From positions 62,001-126,000 of the forward strand of contig JAHBTP010000002.1 of the NCBI GenBank assembly GCA_019638485.1: a stretch of 64,000 bases of DNA. The letters run 5' to 3'. The DNA comes from Ferruginibacter sp. (GTDB lineage: Bacteria > Bacteroidota > Bacteroidia > Chitinophagales > Chitinophagaceae). Made by a program: the position numbers and the translations under genes. The notes beneath the pieces were generated by a model that was not told where the DNA came from, ran no database searches, and worked only from the letters and a program-made list of their open reading frames with translations. How positions within the stretch are numbered: the first letter of the stretch is position 1; the number at the start of each line of letters is the position of its first letter. Of the stretch, positions 9,614 through 16,795 are shown piece by piece.

Positions 9614-10924
9614 TTAATCACCAATTATCAACTTCAGGTTCTTCTCAGCATCGAGTTCTACCATGTATATTCCATTGGCCAAATCTGAAATTTGTATGTC
9701 AGTATATTTCACGTAATTGCTGATACGCTTTACCTCCCGGCCATCGGCTGCAATGATTCTAATGAATTTAGCATCTGTATTCAGCCGGATGAAATTGCGT
9801 GCGGGATTGGGAAACAGCAGCAGTTTGAATTCATCGTCATAAATCTTTATAGAAGCTATTGGGCTAAAGGAAAACCTTCCGTCTAAATCCACCTGCCGGA
9901 TACGATAGAGCAAATCACCCTGGAGTCCGGGAGTCTTGTCGGTATATTGATACCATCTATTGCCTGTAGAGGGAGTTCTGTCAATCATTCCGAAGTTGGA
10001 TCCTATGGCGCTTCGTTCTATTTCAAAATGACTATTGTTAAGCTCGTTGGCAACCTGCCAGGTTAGTAAAACTCCTTCGCTGATCTTCCTTGCGTTGAGG
10101 GTTATCCAATGGAGAGGTAATGCTCCGGCTGGGCTCAGGGTCGTTCTGAAAAAATCGTTTATCCCAGTTTGCTCATAAAAATTTGCTGCAGTATTCCTGT
10201 AGTTGAAACCAAAAGCAGTCCAATTCACATTGTCGTTGCTCTTCCACATCTCAAAAGCATTTTCATCCAGCCCGTTCAGTTCTGCATCAAAATAGTTCAT
10301 ACGCAAGGTTGCATTCAATCCGCTGTTGATGGCTGGAGTTATATCAAAATAGCGATGGATACTGATACCCCCGCCCCCCGTGGTTGTCTGTGATTTGTGT
10401 CCGCGGTGAATGGTGGTAACGCCTAAGTTTTGTGCCGAAGTAATGACTGCGCCAAGATTACCCGGGTTTTGGGTGTAGGGCGCATTTAGCGTGGCAGTAC
10501 TTTGTACTTCTCCCCCGGAGGTACCGGTAATGCGGCTGTTTTCATTTTCGTTCTCCAATATACCGGTAGCGCCAAGCGATAAATTGAAATTGTTGAGATC
10601 AATCAGGTTGGAAGTAAACACCACCTTGCCGGTTACCCCGATATCTCTTTGCAGGGCGAGCATACCTGCCCCGGTTTTGGCAATTTCTAATTCGGCAAGG
10701 CTGGTGGATGCGGCTCCCGATATGCTGTTGCCCGCTGTGCCATTGAAGGTGATTCTTCCATTGGCAAGAGATGAAAAAGTGCCGTTGTTCACCAAGTCCA
10801 TATCCTGCAGGGTTACCTGTGTGTTATCAGCCAGGTGCAGTGTTGCACCCGGCGAAACGTACAGTTGTGCTGACACAGCACCGACGATAAAGAGTGATGA
10901 AATCGCAATGAATACTGTTTTCAT
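9614..10924 (-). CDS. T9SS-exported protein with C-terminal type A sorting domain (436 aa)
   Basis: A signal peptide (cleavage near AVSAQ, residue 19) is followed by a repetitive Asn/Gly/Thr-rich region of about 250 residues that looks like beta-helix or polymorphic outer-membrane-protein sequence (NNGTF, ITFNG, GNSI). A short domain with an ARKISEGVLLTWQ motif follows. The last 75 residues are a typical Por secretion tail: FPNPARN, then a DIQISDL strand and GIYMVEL. In this family the tail directs export through the type IX system and is removed or anchored at the surface. The gene lies 107 bp downstream of the interrupted S74 gene in the same orientation. Both are inside the segment bounded by the 349-bp direct repeats, so they probably arrived together. 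No enzymatic domain is visible. Confidence 0.85.
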   Translation of the reverse strand: MKTVFIAISSLFIVGAVSAQLYVSPGATLHLADNTQVTLQDMDLVNNGTFSSLANGRITFNGTAGNSISGAASTSLAELEIAKTGAGMLALQRDIGVTGKVVFTSNLIDLNNFNLSLGATGILENENENSRITGTSGGEVQSTATLNAPYTQNPGNLGAVITSAQNLGVTTIHRGHKSQTTTGGGGISIHRYFDITPAINSGLNATLRMNYFDAELNGLDENAFEMWKSNDNVNWTAFGFNYRNTAANFYEQTGINDFFRTTLSPAGALPLHWITLNARKISEGVLLTWQVANELNNSHFEIERSAIGSNFGMIDRTPSTGNRWYQYTDKTPGLQGDLLYRIRQVDLDGRFSFSPIASIKIYDDEFKLLLFPNPARNFIRLNTDAKFIRIIAADGREVKRISNYVKYTDIQISDLANGIYMVELDAEKNLKLIIGD

Positions 10925-11031
10925 AAAAAATATTTTTTATTGCTTCCCGACTATCGCCGGGATTTCGCTTTGCTTAACCTGCTCCATCTTACCAGCCGGT
11001 GTTCCGCCAGCCGAATAAATACTTTTCATCT

Positions 11032-11784
11032 TTATTTTATCTTTTCTTTGAGTTGCTCCACTTCTTTTTGTAATTGTTCAATGATTTGTTGCTGTTTGCT
11101 ATTTTTCTCTGACTGGTCTTTTATTATCTCCTGCAGCTCCTGTACTGCCTTTACCAATGGCATAATAAATTGCGAATAGGCTAAGCTATAATGTCCTCTT
11201 TCATTTTGTGGAACACGAATACCATCAAAATGGTAACCCATTTCGTTGGCAATTTTTTCTACATCCTGAGCTAAGAAACCGGTGTGTAATTCTCTTTCTC
11301 CTTTAAAGGCAACTGCATGAACATTTCTATCCATGAGTTCTCCGGTCTTTGCAAATGCTTCTAATTTTTCTTCATCAAAATAATATGTAACCGGCTGCAG
11401 TTTCATAATAAATGCCAGACCAGGAACGTTGGGCTGAATATGGTACTTAAAGCGGGCATCTGATGGAAAAGAATAAGCTACCTGACCTTCAATAACGGTA
11501 ACATTGGTGTTGCCAATGCGAACTTTATTGCTGGCATTTACTTTGGCATTGTATCCAATGGCCGTGGCATTTGTCAGGTTACCGGTTGAAACATCTGCAT
11601 TATAACCTACTGCTGTATTGCCTGTCCCGGTGGTGTTGGAATAAAGCGAGTAAGCACCATTGGTGGTATTGCTGCTCCCGGTGGTGTTGGAATAAAGCGA
11701 TAAAACACCATTGGCGGTATTGGTTTCCCCCGTGGTGTTGTTAAAAAGCGAGTAAACACCATTGGCGGTATTGTAATACCCCAC
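11032..11784 (-). CDS. C-terminal half of the interrupted S74-chaperone surface protein (pseudogene part)
   Basis: This frame continues the gene at 11827-13176 after one in-frame TAA. Its apparent start is a GTG that encodes the Val of an ordinary NTVGYYNTANG repeat, so it is not a real start. It contains about four further 17-residue repeats and a stalk of the type NATAIGYNAKV. The Peptidase_S74 intramolecular chaperone domain begins at SDARFK, in which Ser and Lys five residues apart form the known self-cleavage dyad. A GFLAQDVEKIANEMG motif and a final coiled coil of about 45 residues, rich in Gln/Glu/Lys, follow. In this family the domain trimerises the upstream fibre and then cleaves itself off. 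If expressed alone from an internal start, the fragment would have no signal peptide. Confidence 0.75.
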   Translation of the reverse strand: MGYYNTANGVYSLFNNTTGETNTANGVLSLYSNTTGSSNTTNGAYSLYSNTTGTGNTAVGYNADVSTGNLTNATAIGYNAKVNASNKVRIGNTNVTVIEGQVAYSFPSDARFKYHIQPNVPGLAFIMKLQPVTYYFDEEKLEAFAKTGELMDRNVHAVAFKGERELHTGFLAQDVEKIANEMGYHFDGIRVPQNERGHYSLAYSQFIMPLVKAVQELQEIIKDQSEKNSKQQQIIEQLQKEVEQLKEKIK

Positions 11785-12600
11785 GGTGTTGTTAAAAAGC
11801 GAGTAACCGCCATAGGCGGTATTGTTTTACCCTGTGGTGTTTTTAAAAAGCGAGTAAATACCATTGGCGGTATTGAATTGCCCGGTGGTGTTGGAAGAAA
11901 GCGATAAAACACCATTGGCGGTATTGGCCAGCCCGGTGGTGTTGGAATAAAGTGATCTGTAACCATTGGCGGTATTGGACAGCCCGGTGGTGTTGGAATA
12001 GAGCGCTTTGCTGCCCAATGCCGTATTTTCCGTTGCATGATAAGACTGAGTGGCTCCTGTACCGTTATTGTACAAAGCGCTGTCGCCAATGGCAACTAAG
12101 TTGTTCTTGTCGGTATTATTAAAGAGTGCAGAAACGCCAATTGCAACATTTGAATATCCGGTGTTGTTGGAATAAAGCGAGTTAGTACCATTGGTGCTAT
12201 TGTAATTTCCTGTGGTGTTGGAAGAAAGGGAGTAAACACCATTGGCGCTATTGTAATTTCCTGTGGTGTTGGAAGAAAGCGAGAAAGAACCATTGGCGGT
12301 ATTGGCATACCCGATGGTGTTGGAAGAAAGCGAGTTACTGCCATTGGCGGTATTGTAATTTCCTGTGGTGTTGTAAGAAAGCGAGTAAGAACCATTGGCG
12401 GTATTGGCATACCCGATGGTGTTGGAAGAAAGCGAGGAAGAACCACTGGCGGTATTGGCATACCCGATGGTGTTGGAAGAAAGCGAGTTACTGCCATTGG
12501 CGGTATTGTTAGATCCGGTGCTGTTGTAAGAAAGCGAGTAAGAACCACTGGCGGTATTGGCATACCCGATGGTGTTGGAATAGAGTGCTTTGCTGCCCAA
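11620..12600. repeat. 51-bp tandem repeats encoding 17-residue NTANGxxSLxSNTTGxx units
   Basis: The coding strand repeats a 51-bp unit about 19 times, with two interruptions by a longer unit containing LVAIGDxALYNNGTGAT and NTALGSKALYSN. Because 51 is divisible by 3, a second frame also stays open, giving Pro-rich shadow frames at 11607-12095 and 12096-12677. There are no unique spacers, so this is not a CRISPR array. Repeats of this type are prone to copy-number change. Confidence 0.9.
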
Positions 12601-13176
12601 TGCAGTATTTCCTGTTGCATCCCATGGATACGTGGCTCCCGTTCCGTTATTATACAAAGCGCCGTCGCCAATGGCAACTAAGTTGCTGCGGTTGGTATTG
12701 TTTTTCAGTGCATTTATGCCGATGGCTATGTTGTCAACGGCTGTAGTGCTGCCGGTGGCGCTTCCTTTTCCCAAAAATACATTGCCGTTATTACCTACAA
12801 AACCAGCAGGAGTATTATTGATTTTAAACACCAAAGGTTTGTTATCCGTAGTGCCCACAAAGTTTATCAGCGAGTCAGTGCCTGCATTGCCTACCAGCGA
12901 CCACGCATTGGTGAGCGTTTGCATGTTTATCCATACCGTGCCATTATAAAACCAAAAGCCATTGGTGTCGGTATCAAATACCAACAGACCTTTGGCGGGC
13001 GTGCCGATTCCGGTTCTTTGTGCGGTAGTCAATCGTGGTACCAACAATCCTTTGGATGTGGACACAATGTCTAATTGTGCGCTGTTGTCGGGCGCGGTGG
13101 TGCCGATGCCTACGTTTTGAGAAAAAGATAAAAATCCTGATAACAAAAGGCTGAGTAATAAGGTAAATTGTTTCAT
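11827..13176 (-). CDS. N-terminal part of the repeat-rich S74-type surface fibre protein, cut by an in-frame stop (pseudogene part)
   Basis: It begins with a signal peptide (MKQFTLLLSLLLSGFLSFSQ). A short N-terminal module common in Bacteroidota exported proteins follows (NVGIGTTAPDNSAQLDI, then GLLVPRLTTAQR and GLLVFDTDTNGFWFYNG). Next come trimeric-adhesin-like head repeats of 17 residues. The frame ends at TAA (11827-11829) directly after an ordinary NTTG motif. Downstream the same frame continues with NTAYGGYSLFNN repeats and a C-terminal S74 domain to 11032, so the ancestral product had about 714 codons. The stop sits where other repeats have a variable residue (NTTG-x-x-NTA), consistent with a one-base change. 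Without the S74 trimerisation domain this part is unlikely to form a proper fibre. The upstream DNA is copy B of the 349-bp repeat, which probably supplies its promoter. Confidence 0.8.
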   Translation of the reverse strand: MKQFTLLLSLLLSGFLSFSQNVGIGTTAPDNSAQLDIVSTSKGLLVPRLTTAQRTGIGTPAKGLLVFDTDTNGFWFYNGTVWINMQTLTNAWSLVGNAGTDSLINFVGTTDNKPLVFKINNTPAGFVGNNGNVFLGKGSATGSTTAVDNIAIGINALKNNTNRSNLVAIGDGALYNNGTGATYPWDATGNTALGSKALYSNTIGYANTASGSYSLSYNSTGSNNTANGSNSLSSNTIGYANTASGSSSLSSNTIGYANTANGSYSLSYNTTGNYNTANGSNSLSSNTIGYANTANGSFSLSSNTTGNYNSANGVYSLSSNTTGNYNSTNGTNSLYSNNTGYSNVAIGVSALFNNTDKNNLVAIGDSALYNNGTGATQSYHATENTALGSKALYSNTTGLSNTANGYRSLYSNTTGLANTANGVLSLSSNTTGQFNTANGIYSLFKNTTG

Positions 13177-13198
13177 GTTTGTAGAATTTTTTGTTCAA

Positions 13199-13324
13199 TT
13201 ATTTGCTTAAAATAAAGTGGTGCATATTCTTCAAAAGATTATTTTGTTCAAAAAGATTGGAAGACCGTGTAAAAGCGGTTGTCAAAATTGGAAAGTACAA
13301 ATGAAAAGAGATAGGATCTTTCAT
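13199..13324 (-). pseudogene. Remnant of the barrel gene 5' end in repeat copy B
   Basis: On the minus strand an ATG at 13324 opens a 41-codon frame beginning MKDPISFH, which matches the barrel protein start MKNPIPFH at 9223. Homology stops after about 28 bp at the repeat edge, and unrelated sequence then runs to a TAA at 13199. This is a by-product of the duplication, not a functional gene. It lies just upstream of the S74 gene start at 13176. Confidence 0.75.
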
Positions 13325-13645
13325 TGTAGAGACTTTGGATGTAAATTCTTAGTGCGCTGAATTAATCTCTTTGTTTGCTTCTTTTCTCTTTAGCAGTTCC
13401 GATAAGAAAAAGATATATTTTTATAAATATAATTATTATATACCATAAATGATTAAGATAATAAAAAATATTTTGGATAATGAGCGCTGTCGTTTCTTTG
13501 TTATGAAAAAGACTATACTATTCTAAACCTTCATGTGGTTTCTATAGACCATCGCCTCTGTACGGGTATGATTGTGTGGGCTAAATAATTACACCCAATA
13601 GCCGGAATCACCGCTAAAATTTGTTTATTTACATCTATATATAAT
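13297..13645. repeat. 349-bp direct repeat, copy B
   Basis: Gap-free partner of 9196-9544. One edge contains the first codons of the barrel gene; the other ends 7 bp before the ATG of the LTA-synthase-like gene at 13653. The simplest reading is that the repeat was once the single divergent spacer between the barrel gene and the 13653 gene. It was then duplicated when 9545-13296 was inserted. The 476-bp spacer 13177-13652 holds nothing else beyond the 41-codon barrel remnant. Confidence 0.95.
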
Positions 13646-13652
13646 AGTTAAA

Positions 13653-15632
13653 ATGAAAAAACTGTTTCAGGGACGTTATTCCTTATTGTTTTCTATAGTC
13701 TTCCTTTATCTGATAGTTTCCACAGCGATAAGGTTGGCCTTAACAATATGGTCACTTACATATCTTTCCGGAACATTATTAAGCCTCCTTCCTGCATTTG
13801 GAATTGGCTTTTTGTTTGATTTAACTATCGGCTTGTTTTTTGTAGTTATTTATAATCTCTACCTGTTATTTTTCCCGCATTATTTTATTGGCTCCTTTTT
13901 AGATAAGGCGCTTACATTATTTATCCTATTTCTTACTTTGTTTATTATGTATTTCGGCTCCCTGGCTGAATTTACTTTTTGGGATGAGTTTGGCTCAAGA
14001 TTTAATTTTATTGCAGTTGACTACCTCATTTACACCTATGAAGTAGTTGAGAATATTAATGAGTCGTATCCGTTGCCTCTGCTTATAGGAGGACTAATCT
14101 GCCTCGTGCTTTTTACAATTTGGATTTTTTTCAAGCGTGGCATAATGAATGCCGCATTTACACATAAGATGGGAATTTTTAGCCGGTTAAAATATTCAGC
14201 TGTCATCCTGTTATGCACTATTCTTTTTATTTCAATTTTACGTAATAAACAGGGGGAATTTAGCAAGAACACAGTGGTAAATGAATTGTCAAAAAATGGT
14301 ATCTTTTCTCTCTTTGCTGCATATAAATCTAATGAACTGGATTATGAAGCATTTTATATAACACTTCCTCAAAATGAGGTGTGGCAACTGTTGAAGACCG
14401 GATTACTTCAACCTAATCAACGATATGTAGTAAATGAACCGGATAATATTTCAAGAGAAACAATACCGCATGAACCAAGCACACGGCGGCCCAATATTAT
14501 TATGGTTACTATTGAAAGTTTGAGTGCTGATTTTTTATCCTCCTTTGGGAATACCGAAAAGCTTACGCCAAATTATGATTCTTTGGCTAAAGAAAGTATT
14601 TTCTTTACCAACTTGTATGCTACGGGAACGCGTACGGTAAGAGGTATGGAGGCGCTTACACTATGTGTTCCACCAACCCCCGGAAACAGTATTGTTCGCC
14701 GCCCAAATAATTCAAACCTCTATTCTATAAATACAATTTTTAAACAAAGAGGATACCACTCATATTTTGTTTATGGCGGAGATGGTTATTTTGACAATAT
14801 GAATGCTTTTTTTGGCGGACAAGGCTTTTATATTGTAGATAGAGATCGTGGAAACCCAATTCCTGAAAATATTGCTACAGAGCGATTTCGAATTCAAAAT
14901 AATGAGGTGAGCTTTGAAAACGCTTGGGGTATTTGCGATGAAGATATTTATAAACAGTCGCTGAAGTTTGCAGATATAGAGGCAAAACGCAATAGACCAT
15001 TCTTTCAGTTTATTATGACCACTTCAAATCATAAACCATATACCTTTCCTGAGGGAAAAATAAAACGACCACAAGGCTCGCGTGAGAGTGCAGTAGAATA
15101 CACAGATTATGCATTAGGTAAATTTTTAAGAGAGGCAAAGCAAAAACCCTGGTTTAACAATACCGTTTTTGTTATTGTTGCAGACCACTGCTCTAGTAGC
15201 GCAGGTAAATGGGAAATCAATCTTTCTAAGCACCATATTCCTTGTATTATTTTCAACTCAGGATTACCTGCCGAAAATATTAATCGGCTTACTTCCCAAA
15301 TTGATATCATGCCCACGCTGTTTGGATATCTTGGCTGGGAATATGTATCTTCTTTTTACGGATTGGATATTAATCAAATTCCATCAGGACAAGAAAGAGC
15401 TTTTGTAGGCAATTACCGTACTTTAGGGTTGCTTAAACAAAATATTTTTACCCAGCTTGATGATAAAAAGGGAGCCAGGCAATTTAATTGGAATAAATCA
15501 ACCGGCGATATGGAAGAATTTAAACATGAACTTATAGACACCTTGATTAATGAAACGATTTCATATTATCAATCGGCCAGTCAACGGTTTAAACAAGGTA
15601 AGATGAAAGAAACAGCCTCTTTTCCTAATTAA
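13653..15632 (+). CDS. LTA synthase-like membrane sulfatase / phosphoglycerol-type transferase (659 aa)
   Basis: The first 210 residues form about five hydrophobic membrane segments, including one ending FWDEFGSRFNFIAVDYLIYT. The remainder is an extracytoplasmic alkaline-phosphatase-fold sulfatase domain: RRPNIIMVTIESLSADF near 285, GTRTVRGMEAL near 325 with the likely nucleophile Thr326 or Thr328, FQFIMTTSNHKPY near 455, and VIVADHC near 510 with metal-binding Asp/His. The architecture matches LtaS/MdoB-type enzymes that move phosphoglycerol or phosphoethanolamine groups onto envelope glycans or lipids. Teichoic acid is not expected in this Gram-negative lineage, so the substrate is unknown, with modification of LPS, glycan or lipid most plausible. 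The start ATG lies 7 bp beyond repeat copy B. The gene appears monocistronic. Confidence 0.85.
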   Translation: MKKLFQGRYSLLFSIVFLYLIVSTAIRLALTIWSLTYLSGTLLSLLPAFGIGFLFDLTIGLFFVVIYNLYLLFFPHYFIGSFLDKALTLFILFLTLFIMYFGSLAEFTFWDEFGSRFNFIAVDYLIYTYEVVENINESYPLPLLIGGLICLVLFTIWIFFKRGIMNAAFTHKMGIFSRLKYSAVILLCTILFISILRNKQGEFSKNTVVNELSKNGIFSLFAAYKSNELDYEAFYITLPQNEVWQLLKTGLLQPNQRYVVNEPDNISRETIPHEPSTRRPNIIMVTIESLSADFLSSFGNTEKLTPNYDSLAKESIFFTNLYATGTRTVRGMEALTLCVPPTPGNSIVRRPNNSNLYSINTIFKQRGYHSYFVYGGDGYFDNMNAFFGGQGFYIVDRDRGNPIPENIATERFRIQNNEVSFENAWGICDEDIYKQSLKFADIEAKRNRPFFQFIMTTSNHKPYTFPEGKIKRPQGSRESAVEYTDYALGKFLREAKQKPWFNNTVFVIVADHCSSSAGKWEINLSKHHIPCIIFNSGLPAENINRLTSQIDIMPTLFGYLGWEYVSSFYGLDINQIPSGQERAFVGNYRTLGLLKQNIFTQLDDKKGARQFNWNKSTGDMEEFKHELIDTLINETISYYQSASQRFKQGKMKETASFPN

Positions 15633-15700
15633 AACCCGTTGTAGCAAGCAGCGTCTCTAATAAGATACTGCCGGCAGCAATAATATTTCAACAGTTGTAA

Positions 15701-16555
15701 ATGAAAATACCTGACAACATAGAAGAAAATATCTTTCTGCGGAACAACACTCCGATGGATAATTTTTTAGGACTATCACCAAACGAAATTCATCATTTAC
15801 TTTACGACCCTTTTGGCAGCCAATCTCCTGTTCAATTTTGCAATGACATTGATGACAAAACACTTGACCAAATTCCGCTTTTTAGAATAATAGAAGATTA
15901 TCTAAAAATTATTCAGCGTGACAAGCACATCAAGTTGACACCACTTGGAGCATTACCGAAAAAAGTAATGGTTGAACTTTACGATAAGAGGTTTTTACTT
16001 GACGAACATATTGAAAGAGGAATAACGAAACTTTGGAAAGAAGACGACTGCATTGCCATAAGAAGTGCAAGACTAACAGTGGGACTTACCGGGCTTGTAA
16101 AAAAAGTAAATGGTAAGCTATCGTTGACAAAAACGGCAATCAAACTTCTTGAAACAAATAATCGCCTGCAAATATTCAGACAGTTCTTTCAAGCGTTTAC
16201 AAGCAAATTTCTTTGGAGTTTTAATGACGGCTATCCTGAACAACCAATCGGACAACTGGGTTGGGCATTTTCAGTAATTATGCTTGACAAATTTGGAGAG
16301 CAACCACAAACAGTTAACTTTTATGCAGACAAATACTTAAAAGCATTTCCAAATTTCATTACGTTTTTCCAACCCGACTACTCTACTCCTGAAAGACAGT
16401 TTTTTAGATGTTACGGTGTTCGGACTTTTGACAGGTTTTTTCTTTGGTTCGGTTTCGTGACTGTTGACCAACGAAACAAATATTTAGATATAGACACTGA
16501 TAAATTTCAGAAAACGGACTTGGTGAAGCGCATTTTCAAAATTGACGACCAGTAA
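15701..16555 (+). CDS. Hypothetical soluble protein, cassette-like orphan (284 aa)
   Basis: I do not recognise a named family. There is no signal peptide and no membrane segment. The N-terminal part contains LSPNEIHHLLYDPFG, seen in hypothetical proteins of several phyla, followed by IKLTPLGALPKKVMVELYDKR around residues 85-105, a basic helical stretch. The C-terminal half is rich in Phe, Trp and Tyr (FRQFFQAFTSKFLWSF; FFRCYGVRTFDRFFLWFGF) and ends IFKIDDQ. The gene stands alone between the LTA-synthase-like gene and the efflux operon and is followed by a long imperfect palindrome. A lone hypothetical gene with a structured 3' element resembles a mobile gene cassette, but I cannot show an integron. 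Confidence 0.7.
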   Translation: MKIPDNIEENIFLRNNTPMDNFLGLSPNEIHHLLYDPFGSQSPVQFCNDIDDKTLDQIPLFRIIEDYLKIIQRDKHIKLTPLGALPKKVMVELYDKRFLLDEHIERGITKLWKEDDCIAIRSARLTVGLTGLVKKVNGKLSLTKTAIKLLETNNRLQIFRQFFQAFTSKFLWSFNDGYPEQPIGQLGWAFSVIMLDKFGEQPQTVNFYADKYLKAFPNFITFFQPDYSTPERQFFRCYGVRTFDRFFLWFGFVTVDQRNKYLDIDTDKFQKTDLVKRIFKIDDQ

Positions 16556-16594
16556 CAACAGATGGAGAAAGAATTATAACTGCTAACATGAACG

Positions 16595-16694
16595 TTGCGT
16601 TAGGTGGCCCGACGTGCAAACTTTGAACGCTGTACTTCTATTTAAGTTTAGTGCAGGCTGAGCGTTTGGTACTCCGAAACCTACCCTAACGCAA
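16595..16694. other. Long imperfect palindrome downstream of the orphan gene
   Basis: The outer arms are TTGCGTTAGG at 16595-16604 and CCTAACGCAA at 16685-16694, perfectly complementary over 10 bp. Inner arms AACGCT (16626-16631) and AGCGTT (16661-16666) would extend the hairpin. GTTAGGT and CCTAAC resemble integron attC core boxes. In attC, however, the AAC box comes first and the GTT box last, and here the order is reversed. The surrounding 240-bp gap (16556-16795) shows nothing else definite. Confidence 0.55.
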
Positions 16695-16795
16695 AGCCCA
16701 AAACGTAATCTATTCTATTAATTGGTGCTAATGTAACTAAAGTAGCTAACCGGCTCTTTTTCTAATCCTTTCTTTGCATAAAATTTAAAAAGAAA

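Noticed and set aside
10491..11018. 175-residue plus-strand frame
   Set aside because: It lies antisense to the T9SS protein gene, which has a signal peptide and a clear sorting domain, and its composition is that of a shadow frame.
11620..12600. Possible CRISPR array
   Set aside because: The repeats are head-to-tail 51-bp units with no unique spacers and no cas genes nearby. The same applies to the 42-bp repeats at 55084-55410.
11607..12677. Two minus-strand frames of 162 and 193 residues with Pro/Thr-rich repeats
   Set aside because: They are the alternative frame of the 51-bp repeats in the S74 fibre gene, which has the signal peptide and the family domains.
16595..16694. Classical integron attC site
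   Set aside because: The core-like boxes are in the reverse order (GTT first, AAC last) and no integrase gene is seen.
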